This document shows positions 15,231-24,880 of a DNA stretch of 64,000 nt, piece after piece. A program made the position numbers and the translations under genes. The stretch comes from Oligoflexales bacterium (GTDB lineage: Bacteria; Bdellovibrionota_B; Oligoflexia; Oligoflexales; RGVZ01): positions 663,649 to 727,648 of the forward strand of contig CANLUT010000001.1 in NCBI GenBank assembly GCA_947494335.1. The letters run 5' to 3'. The notes below the pieces were generated by a model that did no database searches, was not told where the DNA came from, and was given only the letters and a program-made list of their open reading frames with translations. How positions within the stretch are numbered: position 1 is the first letter of the stretch; each line of letters opens with the position of its first letter.

Positions 15231-17120
15231 CTATTTATTCTGGTCCCTGAATGATCCTGGTGGCTGCGGTGTCGGATTTTTTTCACGAAATTCAGGATCC
15301 GTCATACGTAAGAAGAAATCTGAATATTGACGCCCGTGATCTTTGTAAAACGATGGATCGATGCGGCTAGCTAGACTTAGTAGCCCCAACACCACGGCCA
15401 TTGCAAAGGTAAAAACCAAGATCGCTTTCAAAACGACCGTATCAACGTAGTCAGACAGTTTGAACGAGGGGGCATAGCGTGCTGACTTTTGAAAGGGAAC
15501 TGCGCGGCGAGGTTTTATCGTTGTTCTCGCGGGTCGTGGAAGTGTGGCCTCTGCGTTGGCGACTTTCGCACCCGAGATCTCTCCTGCCACAGCATCCGAA
15601 GCAAAGCCTGCAGCCTGCTGTAATGACTCTTTGGCGCTCTTGGCGATATGACTGCCAAGCTCTGTCTCGAGAAATTGTTTTTTGTAATATTGATCGACCA
15701 TAGCGAGTAACGCTTCACTTAGAATCACTTCCTCGCGCGGTGTCACGTCAGCAAGATAAAACGAGCCGTGATGAACAAACTGGGACGTGGAGTTTTTGGC
15801 TGCATCGACGGTATTTCCCAAGACTCGCACATATGGCGCACGGCCAAGAGATTTCCTCAATATCGGCGCCTCGAGGCGCACGGCAGCAAACGCAGAGACT
15901 GAGAAGGGTAGAGATATTTGCCCCACTGTTGGATTGAGAGATGTCAGTCGCGCTGGCATCTGCAGCTCGATCCGGCTCCATGCTTGATCCGGGAGAATGT
16001 GCATCCGCCGATCGTCTGCTTTAACGGCCACCTGAAGGCTCAGATTATACGTCTTTATGGCGTCTACGATCCTCTTCTGCTCATAGGAGGCTTCGAAATG
16101 GATCTTCTGGCGTGAAAAGACTTTTCTGACGTCTATGCCAGATTCATCTGCGTTAAAAATCACAACTTGTGTCTGGCCATCAAGTTTGGATGCGAAAAGC
16201 TGAAGATCTACAGGCTCAAGGGATGCAATAATTTTATGATCAAGAAAGATCACATCAGGTGTAAAAAAGGATAGCTCCATGGCCATCGTACTTCGAAGCA
16301 GAGCAACTTTGACTTCAACTTGGTTTTTATTGAGGTCCGTAGCGAGGCCTCGTCTGATCTCAGGGTTACTGACTGCAACGAACGCTCTAAAACGGGTTGC
16401 TTGTCCTGGATGGGCGCTGATTTGACGTTTGACAGCAATCTTAGCGCTCTCAGCGTGTGAATCGGGGACGCGCCACTTGCATGTCAGCGCCTGGCTGAAG
16501 CGGTACATGAGCTCGTCGCGATGGACGCTCTCCACAGTTAGACTTATGTATGGAACCCCCAAGTCCGCGCTAATAGCTCCCGTAATCTGGAGGTTTGACC
16601 CCATTGACTGCCCGCCGCGGCATTCAATGCGCATATGAGTCTCGCTAATCCAGACGACACGAGCCGGGGCATACGCCATGGCTAGTTGGTTCATCGAAAT
16701 TTCACAGAGCGGTTTGGCGAGTTCAACGGGTTTTGCAGATGCTGCATGCTTAAATCTCTGTAGCCATCGTTCATCGCTGAGGCTAAAGGGAATCAGATCA
16801 CGAAAATTTTCCGATGCAGCCGCCTTTTCGGCATCCGGTGCGTCGCTTACAAGAGATAGTATAAATTTTGTACTGCTTAGCTCAGGATGTTGATTTAAGC
16901 GCTCAATTGATTTGGCGATGGTCTGCTGATTTTTGCGGTCCACATCAATCAGGATACATGTCGGACGTTGATCATTGAGAGATTCAAGGGCTGTTTTTAT
17001 AGTGCCTATGAACGCGACATCATAGCCTAGTTGTGCCATTTGGGCTGCGCGACGTTTGTGCTCCTCCAGAGTTGTCTCTGTGAGCCATAACGTACGCTTG
17101 CCTTTCGTCGTCGCTACCAT
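15231..17120 (-). CDS. Membrane-anchored protein with two receiver-like domains
   Basis: A 629-residue protein with no ready family name. The first about 130 residues look like a degenerate response-regulator receiver (beta strands ending LWLTET and CILIDVD, with Asp near 58). A middle region (about 135-225) is beta-rich and could be PilZ-like. A second receiver-like unit at about 245-365 contains VSNPEIRRGLATDL and VIFLDH. After a linker rich in Ala/Lys/Arg there is one transmembrane helix near 560-582 (AILVFTFAMAVVLGLLSLAS) and a short charged tail ending in PPGSFRDQNK. Thus the bulk is probably cytoplasmic with a C-terminal anchor. It is convergent with fur (23 bases between stops) and divergent from prc. 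A scaffold or signalling role is plausible but unproven. Confidence 0.6.
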   Translation of the reverse strand: MVATTKGKRTLWLTETTLEEHKRRAAQMAQLGYDVAFIGTIKTALESLNDQRPTCILIDVDRKNQQTIAKSIERLNQHPELSSTKFILSLVSDAPDAEKAAASENFRDLIPFSLSDERWLQRFKHAASAKPVELAKPLCEISMNQLAMAYAPARVVWISETHMRIECRGGQSMGSNLQITGAISADLGVPYISLTVESVHRDELMYRFSQALTCKWRVPDSHAESAKIAVKRQISAHPGQATRFRAFVAVSNPEIRRGLATDLNKNQVEVKVALLRSTMAMELSFFTPDVIFLDHKIIASLEPVDLQLFASKLDGQTQVVIFNADESGIDVRKVFSRQKIHFEASYEQKRIVDAIKTYNLSLQVAVKADDRRMHILPDQAWSRIELQMPARLTSLNPTVGQISLPFSVSAFAAVRLEAPILRKSLGRAPYVRVLGNTVDAAKNSTSQFVHHGSFYLADVTPREEVILSEALLAMVDQYYKKQFLETELGSHIAKSAKESLQQAAGFASDAVAGEISGAKVANAEATLPRPARTTIKPRRAVPFQKSARYAPSFKLSDYVDTVVLKAILVFTFAMAVVLGLLSLASRIDPSFYKDHGRQYSDFFLRMTDPEFREKNPTPQPPGSFRDQNK

Positions 17121-17227
17121 CTAATGCGGGCCCTTTCCAAGAACCTAAGAATAACCAGTCGGTTGTTCGGGGGACTTTTGTAAAAGTTTAAAAAATGAAT
17201 TTTGGCGGAATGAGAAAAAAATCCGAT

Positions 17228-17255
17228 TTGTCTGGGATTTGCGCAATGTTAAATA
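17228..17255 (+). promoter_or_regulatory. Possible promoter for prc
   Basis: TTGTCT (17228-17233) and TAAATA (17250-17255) are 16 bases apart, about 80 bases before the chosen start. Weak consensus match; the rest of the 217-base gap shows no other feature. Confidence 0.3.
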
Positions 17256-17337
17256 GTCTTTGCCCTTGTTTCACAGGCCTAGTCGCGGTCCTTTCTGTGA
17301 TAGAATGAAAGGACTAATGATTTTAGAGGAATCCATT

Positions 17338-19440
17338 ATGATGATCGGTAAATTTCAGCGTATTGCATTCAAAACCATGGCCGCTGCCTTGATGATCTCG
17401 TGCGTTTCATCGAGCGCATTCGCGCTGGATTGTAAGCAGGTGCGTTTGTTGACGCAGGCTTATTTCAAGATGCATTTCACTTACACCGAGTTCAACGATG
17501 AGCTGAGCAAGCGATCGCTGGAACTTTTTCTTCGTTCATGGGATCCAGGAAAACTTTACTTTCTGCAAAGCGATGTTGATCGGTTTGAGCGGGATTACGC
17601 CACCAAGATTGATGATGCAGTAAATCGGGCTGACTGCAGCTTCATAGACGACATCGTCGGCACCTATGGTAAGCGTTTTGAGGATACACAAAAAGCCATT
17701 AATGAAGCCGTGGCTGCTACCCATGACTTCAGTGTGGACGAATACATGGAAGTCGATCGTAAAAAAATGCCGTGGGCAAAGACACCGCAGGAAATAGGGG
17801 AGCGTTGGCGTAAGCGCGTCAAGTTTCAGGTTCTGCAACTTAGAGAGACAATTACCGACGCAGCTAAAATCAAAGAGAAGATGGCAAAGCGCATGGATCT
17901 AATGCGCAAGCAACATAAGAAAACCAGCAGTGATCAAGTGATGGGTATTTTTCTCAATGCATTTGCTAGTGCTCTCGATCCGCATAGCGACTACATGAGC
18001 CCGGACGATCTAGAAGATTTCCGTATCAATACTAGATTATCGCTCGAGGGTATCGGTGCTGTTCTCCGCAGTGAAGATGGTTTTACGACTATACAGTCAT
18101 TGGTTCCTGGCGGTGCTGCAGCGCAGAGTGGAAAAGTCAAAGTTGACGACAAGATTATTGCTGTTGCTCAAATAAATGACGCGCCAGTTGATGTCATCGA
18201 CATGGATCTGCGCGACGTGGTGAAGTTGATTCGTGGAAAGCAGGGCACCGAGGTGAAGCTGACTCTTGTCCGTGAGGAAAAGGGCTCCAACGTGCAATTG
18301 CAGGTCGCACTGAAACGTCAGAAAGTTCAATTGACTGACCGCGCCGCTAAATCCAAGGTTCGAGTTGTACAGGTTGGTGAGGGTGCTGAAGCTCGCGATA
18401 TGAAGGTAGGAGTCATTGCGCTGCCATCGTTTTATATGGATTTTGAAGGGCGTCAGAATAAACAGAAAGACTTCAAAAGTTCTTCAGCTGACATGCTTAG
18501 AGAGATTGATGCTATGAAGAAGCAGGGTGTCGAAGCCCTTGTTGTGGACTTGCGTAACAACGGTGGCGGCTCACTCGATGAGGCCATCAATGTGTCTGGT
18601 TTGTTTATCAAGACAGGGCCTGTTGTTCAGATTCGCGCAAGTGATGGAAGTAATTTCGTTCAGGACGATAAAGATCCAAGTGTGGCTTGGGATGGTCCAT
18701 TGACGGTGATTATTAATCGGCAGTCAGCGTCAGCCAGTGAAATTTTCGCAGGCGCGATCCAAGACTACGGACGCGGATTGATAGTCGGAGATACTCATAC
18801 CTTTGGTAAAGGCACAGTCCAAAATCTTCATGATGTCAGTGATAAATTGGGAGCCATCAAAGTCACGATTTCGAAGTTCTATCGGCCGTCTGGATCCAGT
18901 ACACAGTTGCGCGGCGTTGAATCTGATATTGTTTTCCCGGATTTGATGGATCAATTGGAGATGGGAGAGAAGTTTTATGACTATGCGTTGCCATGGGAGA
19001 AGATCAAGGATTCTGACTACAAGAACTTAGGGGCCGTCTCGCCATTTTTGACCAAGCTCAAAGAAGTAAGTGCTGCGCGCGTGGCGGCGGATGAAGGGTT
19101 TAAACTTGTTGCCGAAGATATCAAAACCTACAAAGACGGAGAGATTGAGCGGTCGCGCATATCACTTCGGGAAAAGTCTGCGAAGGAGAAAGCAGCTGAG
19201 AAGGCGAAGCTTGAAAAGCGAAGTGGTGGCAAGAAGAAAGGTAAGTCTGAGGCAGGTGATGACGAAACCGAAATTCCTTTGATCGATGATTACATGCTGC
19301 AGGAGAGTTTACGTGTCACAGCTGACTATGCAGCACTGCGATCGGGCAAAAATTTGTCAAAGGTGTCGATTCCGGAGGTCGTGAAGGCCCAGAAACAGCG
19401 TCAGGCGCAAGAAAAGAAAGCCCTAAAGCCTAAAACCTGA
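17338..19440 (+). CDS. prc: Tail-specific periplasmic protease (S41 family, Prc/Ctp)
   Basis: About 700 residues, close to E. coli Prc (682). A signal peptide (AALMISCVSSSAFA) exports it to the periplasm, where it trims proteins from their C-termini and processes envelope and lipoprotein targets. After an N-terminal helical region comes a PDZ domain at about 230-320 (LSLEGIGAVLRSED, VPGGAAAQSGKVKVDDKI). The S41 domain has VVDLRNNGGGSLDEAI, the catalytic serine in SASASEIFA near 461-466 and the general-base lysine in TFGKGTVQ near 490. The C-terminal DUF3340-like part is highly charged with Lys/Glu-rich segments. TTAGAGGAATCC gives the ribosome binding site; ATGATG offers starts at 17338 or 17341. 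A longer frame from 17260 is unlikely. A strong terminator follows. Confidence 0.93.
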   Translation: MMIGKFQRIAFKTMAAALMISCVSSSAFALDCKQVRLLTQAYFKMHFTYTEFNDELSKRSLELFLRSWDPGKLYFLQSDVDRFERDYATKIDDAVNRADCSFIDDIVGTYGKRFEDTQKAINEAVAATHDFSVDEYMEVDRKKMPWAKTPQEIGERWRKRVKFQVLQLRETITDAAKIKEKMAKRMDLMRKQHKKTSSDQVMGIFLNAFASALDPHSDYMSPDDLEDFRINTRLSLEGIGAVLRSEDGFTTIQSLVPGGAAAQSGKVKVDDKIIAVAQINDAPVDVIDMDLRDVVKLIRGKQGTEVKLTLVREEKGSNVQLQVALKRQKVQLTDRAAKSKVRVVQVGEGAEARDMKVGVIALPSFYMDFEGRQNKQKDFKSSSADMLREIDAMKKQGVEALVVDLRNNGGGSLDEAINVSGLFIKTGPVVQIRASDGSNFVQDDKDPSVAWDGPLTVIINRQSASASEIFAGAIQDYGRGLIVGDTHTFGKGTVQNLHDVSDKLGAIKVTISKFYRPSGSSTQLRGVESDIVFPDLMDQLEMGEKFYDYALPWEKIKDSDYKNLGAVSPFLTKLKEVSAARVAADEGFKLVAEDIKTYKDGEIERSRISLREKSAKEKAAEKAKLEKRSGGKKKGKSEAGDDETEIPLIDDYMLQESLRVTADYAALRSGKNLSKVSIPEVVKAQKQRQAQEKKALKPKT

Positions 19441-19463
19441 TCTAGCCAACATGCGAATGAAAG

Positions 19464-19486
19464 ACCGCCCTCCAGGGCGGTTTTTT
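19464..19486 (+). terminator. Rho-independent terminator after prc
   Basis: ACCGCCCT and AGGGCGGT form an 8-bp GC-rich stem with a 2-base loop (19464-19481), followed directly by a T-run to 19486. It lies 24 bases past the prc stop and also touches the end of the convergent TPR gene. Confidence 0.9.
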
Positions 19487-20348
19487 ATTGGGCCGAGGTC
19501 TGTTTGCGAGCGTCTGAAATGAATGTTCTCGTGACTTTGATGCGATCCTCGAGAAGATCGATCCCATGGTCGCCCGCTGCTTTTGCTTTTTCTAAGTCGG
19601 CCTCAGCCAGTTGAAGCGCCTGGCTCCACGCATCGATTGCCATGGCGATTTTTCCAGCTTTGAATGCCGCCATGCCGAGTTCATTAAAGGCGTGCTCGCG
19701 ATCATCTGGAATTTGGGTGGCTTTAACAAGCCATGGAATGGCACCGTCAGGATCTGTATTTGCCAGCATGCGTCCGTAGGCGAATTGAACTTCCAGTGCC
19801 TCCGGGAATTGCTCAGACTTTAAATGTAGCCATGCAAGACCATCGCTCTGAGCACCAAGTTCATTGTAAAGAAGCTCTAGCTCATTGAGTGCTGCTCGAT
19901 GGTTAGGGTTTATGTCCACGACTTTTTCCAGAAGTTGACGAGCTTTGACGGGTGTTTTGTAATCAAGGGTGTACACCATGGCCAATTCCATCATTGCCTG
20001 AGTGTTGTAGGGCTCGCGTTTAACTAAATCCTCCAAAATGGCAGTGCCTTCCGTGATCATGCCTTTATCAATGAGGCCTTGAGCTTCTGCCATGGCGGGG
20101 TCAACCGTCTGGTCGCTTTGACGGTTGGCAGTATCGCGTGAATTATGAATGCTGTCTTGACCTTGGGTATCTTGATTGGTCAGTTCTGACCTTGCCGGTA
20201 TTTTTGACTTAGAGTTGAGGAATATAAGCTCTTCAGACGGACCCTCGCGATGCTCCCCAGAGTCTAACATATGCTTGTACCAAGACCAGCCAACGGCAAC
20301 TATCGCGAGAATCACCAGCAAGCGGCGGATTGGGCTTTTAGTTTTCAT
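19485..20348 (-). CDS. TPR-repeat membrane-anchored protein
   Basis: About 287 residues. A single N-terminal hydrophobic anchor (RRLLVILAIVAVGWSWY) is followed by a Ser/Asp/Gln-rich linker and then about four or five tetratricopeptide-like helical pairs from residue 90 to 270 (for example MELAMVYTLDYKTPVKARQL, NELGMAAFKAGKIAMAIDAW). TPR domains mediate protein-protein contacts; here the domain should face the periplasm. Its ATG lies one base after the mtnP stop, so the two are co-transcribed; a longer TTG start would overlap mtnP. No specific partner can be named. Confidence 0.75.
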   Translation of the reverse strand: MKTKSPIRRLLVILAIVAVGWSWYKHMLDSGEHREGPSEELIFLNSKSKIPARSELTNQDTQGQDSIHNSRDTANRQSDQTVDPAMAEAQGLIDKGMITEGTAILEDLVKREPYNTQAMMELAMVYTLDYKTPVKARQLLEKVVDINPNHRAALNELELLYNELGAQSDGLAWLHLKSEQFPEALEVQFAYGRMLANTDPDGAIPWLVKATQIPDDREHAFNELGMAAFKAGKIAMAIDAWSQALQLAEADLEKAKAAGDHGIDLLEDRIKVTRTFISDARKQTSAQ

Positions 20349-20349
20349 G

Positions 20350-21246
20350 TTAGTCAAAGTACTGCCCCCATAAGGCCTTCACCTTTAGCTTTGTATTTTC
20401 AGGGATTTTTGATCTATCAGTCATCACCGCATATTTGGCAGCAAAGAGACTATCTGCGGTTGATGTCCTTGGCATCAATGTAGCAACTTTTTTGATGATA
20501 TTGTTCGCTAACGCGGAATTTGCTTTAACGACTGCGAGCACGGCTTCCACCGAAACGTCTTCTTCGGTATCGTGCCAGCAATCATAATCAGTAGCTAACG
20601 CTAACATTCCATAGGATAGCTCAGCCTCACGCGCTAGTTTCGCTTCTGGTATGGCCGTCATCCCAATAACAGCGGGGTCCAGAGTTTTTCGGTAGAAATG
20701 ACTTTCGGCTCGCGTTGAAAATGCAGGGCCTTCCATGCACACGTAGGTACCGCCGTCATGTACGGTGGCTTTCTCCTGCGTGGCAGCGGTCAAAATTATT
20801 TTTCGCATCTCAGGACAGAATGGATCTGCAAACATCACGTGCCCCACAATGCCATCACCGAAAAAGGAATTCTCTCGGAGTCCACGAGTACGATCGAATA
20901 GCTGATCGGGCACCACCATGTTGCCGGGCTTTATGGCCTCTTTCATGATACCAACGGCACTAACTGCAAGGACGTGAGTCACTCCCATTTGCTTCAGGGC
21001 ATGAATATTAGCTCGATAGTTGACCTCAGTCGGTGTGTAGCGATGACCGCGTCCGTGACGCGGAAGAAAGAAGACTCGGCGTCCTCCAATATTGGCCTCA
21101 AGGATGGCGTCCGATGGTTCCCCAAAGGGAGTGCTGACAAGGTGCTCCTTCGTGTATTCAACGCCGTCCATTTTATAGACGCCGCTGCCACCAATAACCC
21201 CTAGAACAACGGACTTGGCTTGGTTTTGCGAGGGATTCATTACCAT
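20350..21246 (-). CDS. mtnP: S-methyl-5'-thioadenosine phosphorylase
   Basis: A 298-residue purine-nucleoside-phosphorylase-family enzyme that splits methylthioadenosine into adenine and methylthioribose-1-phosphate (polyamine/methionine salvage). Motifs: GVIGGSGVYKMDGVE, FFLPRHGRGHRYTPTEVNY, the phosphate/ribose region VSAVGIMKEAI, VCMEGPAFSTRAES, IGMTAIPEAKLAREAE and the purine-site ALATDYDCWH, in which the Asp favours 6-aminopurines. The ATG at 21246 has TAGGAG seven bases upstream. It is the first gene of a two-gene unit with the TPR protein and is divergent from the outer-membrane protein gene. Confidence 0.92.
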   Translation of the reverse strand: MVMNPSQNQAKSVVLGVIGGSGVYKMDGVEYTKEHLVSTPFGEPSDAILEANIGGRRVFFLPRHGRGHRYTPTEVNYRANIHALKQMGVTHVLAVSAVGIMKEAIKPGNMVVPDQLFDRTRGLRENSFFGDGIVGHVMFADPFCPEMRKIILTAATQEKATVHDGGTYVCMEGPAFSTRAESHFYRKTLDPAVIGMTAIPEAKLAREAELSYGMLALATDYDCWHDTEEDVSVEAVLAVVKANSALANNIIKKVATLMPRTSTADSLFAAKYAVMTDRSKIPENTKLKVKALWGQYFD

Positions 21247-21342
21247 GGGTGCACTCCTATTTTTTGAGCAGATTAGGCCATGACCGGCGTCTTATCACGG
21301 ACTACAAAGACTGTGTAGCAAAGAAGTTCGTCAGCAGAAAAC

Positions 21343-21371
21343 TTGCGGCGAACGGCGAGGTGGGCTAAAAT
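21343..21371 (+). promoter_or_regulatory. Sigma70-type promoter of the outer-membrane protein gene
   Basis: TTGCGG (21343-21348) and TAAAAT (21366-21371) with the ideal 17-base spacer, about 50 bases before the start at 21420. The -35 matches that proposed for the peptide-transport operon. Confidence 0.55.
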
Positions 21372-21419
21372 AAAAAGAATCTAAATATCTAAAATTATTG
21401 ATTTTATGGGGAATCTTGC

Positions 21420-22283
21420 ATGGGTAAAAGATCACTGGTGACCTGGCTTCAGCCGACTTTAGGAGTGACCTTACTTGGCATTTTGCTCCTTGGAAATATG
21501 GCCAAGGGTCAAGAGGCGACAGAATCCGAGTCCGCCGATGAGGTTGCTCCTCCAAAGCGAAAGCCTAAAAAGGCAGGTAAAAAAACCAAAGCAAAACCAG
21601 CATCGTCTGAGAATTCCACAGGTGAATCATCTCAGTCCGCAGATGCTGAGCCACCCCCGTCAGCAGCATCAAAGTCAAAAACCACAACGGCCGCTGGAAA
21701 GTTTAAAAAGATAGGGGTCGGGTTGAATGCAGGCTATGCATACATAGGCGGCGGCGGCGGCCTTGAAGCTTGGTTTTCGCCAACGAAAAGCTTGGATTTA
21801 AGTATGCGAATTCTCGGAGGCAGTGCAAAGATGGCAGCTAGCGGAGAGGCGTCGCTTCTTGAGACTGCTGAAGTGACCATGGTTCAAGTTGGTGCCAATG
21901 CGCGTTATTTTCTCGGTAAAAGCCTCTATTTGTTAGGCGGACTAGGTTACAACACATTTTCCGGTAGTTACGGGGTGACGATTAACACGACAAAGCAGGA
22001 GTATCTTCTACCTATGAAGGCGAGTGCTCTGTCGCTTAACGTTGCTTTCGGTAATCTCTGGAAGTGGGATAGTGGCTTCGCTCTGGGTTTTGAGTGGGTT
22101 GGCTACTCAAGCTTTATGGGGATGGATGTTAAGTTGGATGATCCACAAACTGCAGAGGAACAACTTGTTTTTGATGCGTTTCGTGTTGCTAAAGGCGGTG
22201 GTGATCCAGAAAAAAAGGCGAAAGAGCTGTTGGCTAGGAACAATATTTATGCCTTGATGATGACCGTTGGCTACGGATTTTGA
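21420..22283 (+). CDS. Predicted outer-membrane beta-barrel protein
   Basis: A 287-residue protein with a signal peptide ending near residue 30 (LLLGNMAKG), then a Lys/Pro/Ala/Ser-rich periplasmic stretch (about 40-95). An eight-strand-like barrel follows: VGLNAGYAYIGGGGGLEAWF, SLDLSMRILGGSAK, VGANARYFLGKSLYLLGGLGYN and a final TVGYGF. The terminal Phe is the usual BAM-complex signal. The overall plan resembles OmpA-like or OmpW-like small barrels with an N-terminal tether, but I cannot name a family. It has its own promoter and a strong bidirectional terminator, so it is probably a single-gene unit. Confidence 0.75.
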   Translation: MGKRSLVTWLQPTLGVTLLGILLLGNMAKGQEATESESADEVAPPKRKPKKAGKKTKAKPASSENSTGESSQSADAEPPPSAASKSKTTTAAGKFKKIGVGLNAGYAYIGGGGGLEAWFSPTKSLDLSMRILGGSAKMAASGEASLLETAEVTMVQVGANARYFLGKSLYLLGGLGYNTFSGSYGVTINTTKQEYLLPMKASALSLNVAFGNLWKWDSGFALGFEWVGYSSFMGMDVKLDDPQTAEEQLVFDAFRVAKGGGDPEKKAKELLARNNIYALMMTVGYGF

Positions 22284-22296
22284 ATCGCTTGAATTG

Positions 22297-22331
22297 AAAA
22301 AAAAAGCCCCTCGGGATTTCGAGGGGCTTTT
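22297..22331. terminator. Bidirectional terminator between the barrel gene and tex
   Basis: AGCCCCTCG and CGAGGGGCT (stem 22305-22328, 6-base loop) are flanked by an A-run (22297-22305) and a T-run, so it should stop transcription from both convergent genes. Confidence 0.92.
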
Positions 22332-22336
22332 GCTTA

Positions 22337-24775
22337 TTAGCGTCGTCCGAACTTCGACAGTAAGTCGTCGAGACTATGGTTTTTCTCAGGCTGTTTGGGT
22401 ATCGGCTTGGCGGCAGTCCGAGTGGCAGCCGCTTGCGCCGCTTGTGCCGGACGTGGAGTCGTGGCAGACGATGAGGCGGACCGGCTTTGGGACTTTGCGG
22501 ACAGACTGATTCGACGTTTGACCTTGTCGGCATCAAGGACTCGAACTGTTAAAACATCTCCGACCGCCACAACGCTGGCAGGGTCCGTTACAAATTGATC
22601 GGATAGTTCAGAGATATGGATCAGTCCATCCTGATGGACCCCAATATCCACAAACGCTCCGAAGTTTGTCACGTTTGTGACTGTTCCCTGAAGAACCATC
22701 CCCGGGCGAAGATCCTCAATCTCTGAAACATCATCAGAGTAAGTAAGGCGAATACCGTCTTCTCGCGGGTCACGGCCGGGCTTGATTAGCTCTGATGCAA
22801 TGTCGCGCAAGGTTGGTAATCCAACGTTGTCGTTTACATACTTTTCAAGGGCAATAGCGTCCACAGCAGCGCGTTTACCGATAAGGTCTGAAATCTTGGA
22901 ACCAAGATCTTTGGCTATCTGCTCAACGATCACATAGCGTTCTGGATGAACGGCCGAATTATCGAGTGGATTCACCGATTCAGGAACTCTCAGAAAGCCG
23001 GCGGCTTGCTCAAAAGCTTTTGGCCCAAAACCAGGCACCTTCATGACATCAGTTCTTGCCTTAAACTTTCCAGCTTTATCCCTGTGTGCGACGATTGATT
23101 TTGCTAGCGACGCCCCAATTCCGGAGACATAGCCTAAAAGCTTGTAGGACGCGGTATTCAAGTTTACCCCGACTTTGTTTACGCAGGACTCGACCACTTC
23201 TTCGAGTGAAAGTTTCAGCTTTGTCACGTTCACATCGTGTTGGTATTGACCAACGCCAATTGACCGCGGATCAATTTTCACAAGTTCAGCAAGTGGGTCT
23301 TGCAGCCTTCTCGCGATAGAAATCGCAGATCTGATGGTGGCATCAAGATCTGGAAATTCTTCACGGGCAATTTCATCTGCTGAATACACAGACGCGCCTG
23401 ACTCGTTCACGATAAGTCGCTTGACGTCCGTAAAGTTGCCTTCTTTCAACACATCTCTGATGATGCGATCTATCTCCCGCGACGCCGTACCGTTGCCAAT
23501 CGCGATGTACTGGACTTTGTGAGTCTTTATTGTGTTCGCCAGAATGTCTTTCGTTTGCTTAGTTTTAGGAGTGTCCAGTGTTTTGTCTGGTCTAAAATCG
23601 GGATAAACGGTTGTGTGAAATAAGACTGCTCCAGTTTCGCTGATCACTGAAATTTTAGAACCAGTTCTGATGCCCGGGTCGACACCCATCACAATCTTTT
23701 GAGGGATTGGTGGCAACAACAATAGGTTTTCAAGATTTTTTGTAAAGACTTTTATCGAGTCGGCTTCTGCGCGATTTTTCAAATCGAGTCGAAGCTCTGT
23801 TTCAATCGAAGGTGCCATCAATCGGCGATAGCAATCCTCAGTGACCTGAGCAAGCCATGAGCGAACTGGTGCTGACGTGGGGGCATTTCCCACGACGGCT
23901 TTGGTCAAGTCTTCCACAATCTTTGTGGCGTCAACTTCGATGGTAACGCGAAGAATCTTTTCAGCCTCTCCGCGCCGAATCGCCATCGTGCGGTGACTTG
24001 GTATAGTCTTGATGGACTCGCGGAAGTCAAAATAGTTTTCGTACTTGTGTGTTTCGCCTTTTTTTCCTTTGCCAGCCAATTTGCTGTCAAGGACGTCCTC
24101 TTCTGACTTGGCTGCATTCGCTGCTTCGGCGCTGTCAATTTTCTTCGCAACAAAGACCCCGGTATCTGCTGATGTGTTACGCACCATAGCCCGAAGCTCT
24201 GCTGTTTCGCTCACTCGCTCTGCTAGAATGTCCGCAGCTCCTTGCAGGGCGGCGTCAGCAGATATCACCTTTAGTGCAGCGTCAATTGTCGAGTCAGCGG
24301 GGGTTATATAGGTTTTCGCAAGTACAGCCAGATCAGTTAGCGATGCGCGTTGAGTCAGGATCGCGTCGAGTAACGGCTCTAAACCTTTTTCTTTTGCTAT
24401 TTGTGCTTTTGTACGGCGTTTTGGTTTGAATGGCAGGTATAGATCTTCAAGCTCCTGCTTCGTCTTGCAGGCAATGAATTTCTTTTTGAGCTCTGGGAAT
24501 TTTCCATTGTAGGAAGGATTTTTCTGACAGAATTCCTCCACAACTTTCAGGTATTTTTCCTTGTTCGTTTCAAGTTCCAGCAGGTAGTTGTAGCGATCGC
24601 GCAGATCTCGAATCTGCACTTCATCCATGGAACCGGTCATTTCTTTGCGGTAACGAGCAATGAAAGGAATCGTACATTCTTCTTCAACGAGCAGTTTGAT
24701 CGTATTGTTGACTTGATGGGCCTGAAGCTTCAGTTCAGTGGCCAGTTGCTTCAAAATGTCGATCATGTTTTCCAT
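22337..24775 (-). CDS. tex: Tex-family S1 RNA-binding protein
   Basis: An 812-residue homologue of Tex/Spt6 core, a nucleic-acid-binding cytoplasmic protein affecting transcription and RNA fate. Order: N-terminal helical Tex_N (VEEECTIPFIARYRKEMTGSMDE), a YqgF/RNase H-like fold (VMGVDPGIRTGSKISV near 375), helix-hairpin-helix regions (LLGYVSGIGASLAKSIVAHR and VPGFGPKAFEQAAGFLRV near 555-600) and a C-terminal S1 domain (GMVLQGTVTNVTNFGAFVD near 690). It ends in an Ala/Ser/Pro-rich tail. AAAGGACAAACA precedes the ATG at 24775. It is downstream of ndk in the same direction across a palindrome. Confidence 0.95.
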   Translation of the reverse strand: MENMIDILKQLATELKLQAHQVNNTIKLLVEEECTIPFIARYRKEMTGSMDEVQIRDLRDRYNYLLELETNKEKYLKVVEEFCQKNPSYNGKFPELKKKFIACKTKQELEDLYLPFKPKRRTKAQIAKEKGLEPLLDAILTQRASLTDLAVLAKTYITPADSTIDAALKVISADAALQGAADILAERVSETAELRAMVRNTSADTGVFVAKKIDSAEAANAAKSEEDVLDSKLAGKGKKGETHKYENYFDFRESIKTIPSHRTMAIRRGEAEKILRVTIEVDATKIVEDLTKAVVGNAPTSAPVRSWLAQVTEDCYRRLMAPSIETELRLDLKNRAEADSIKVFTKNLENLLLLPPIPQKIVMGVDPGIRTGSKISVISETGAVLFHTTVYPDFRPDKTLDTPKTKQTKDILANTIKTHKVQYIAIGNGTASREIDRIIRDVLKEGNFTDVKRLIVNESGASVYSADEIAREEFPDLDATIRSAISIARRLQDPLAELVKIDPRSIGVGQYQHDVNVTKLKLSLEEVVESCVNKVGVNLNTASYKLLGYVSGIGASLAKSIVAHRDKAGKFKARTDVMKVPGFGPKAFEQAAGFLRVPESVNPLDNSAVHPERYVIVEQIAKDLGSKISDLIGKRAAVDAIALEKYVNDNVGLPTLRDIASELIKPGRDPREDGIRLTYSDDVSEIEDLRPGMVLQGTVTNVTNFGAFVDIGVHQDGLIHISELSDQFVTDPASVVAVGDVLTVRVLDADKVKRRISLSAKSQSRSASSSATTPRPAQAAQAAATRTAAKPIPKQPEKNHSLDDLLSKFGRR

Positions 24776-24830
24776 TGTTTGTCCTTTTGGTCAGATCCTT
24801 GGAATATTTCGGTTTAACCGCAGCAATCCA

Positions 24831-24853
24831 GGACGGACCGTCATGGTCCGTCC
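24831..24853. repeat. Perfect 9-bp palindromic hairpin between ndk and tex
   Basis: GGACGGACC (24831-24839) and GGTCCGTCC (24845-24853) around the 5-base loop GTCAT. It lies just after the ndk stop on the minus strand. No T-run follows in either direction, so it may stabilise mRNA ends, act as a weak terminator or be an operator. Confidence 0.7.
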
Positions 24854-24880
24854 GCGGTGCTGTCTAAATACTAAAGTTTA

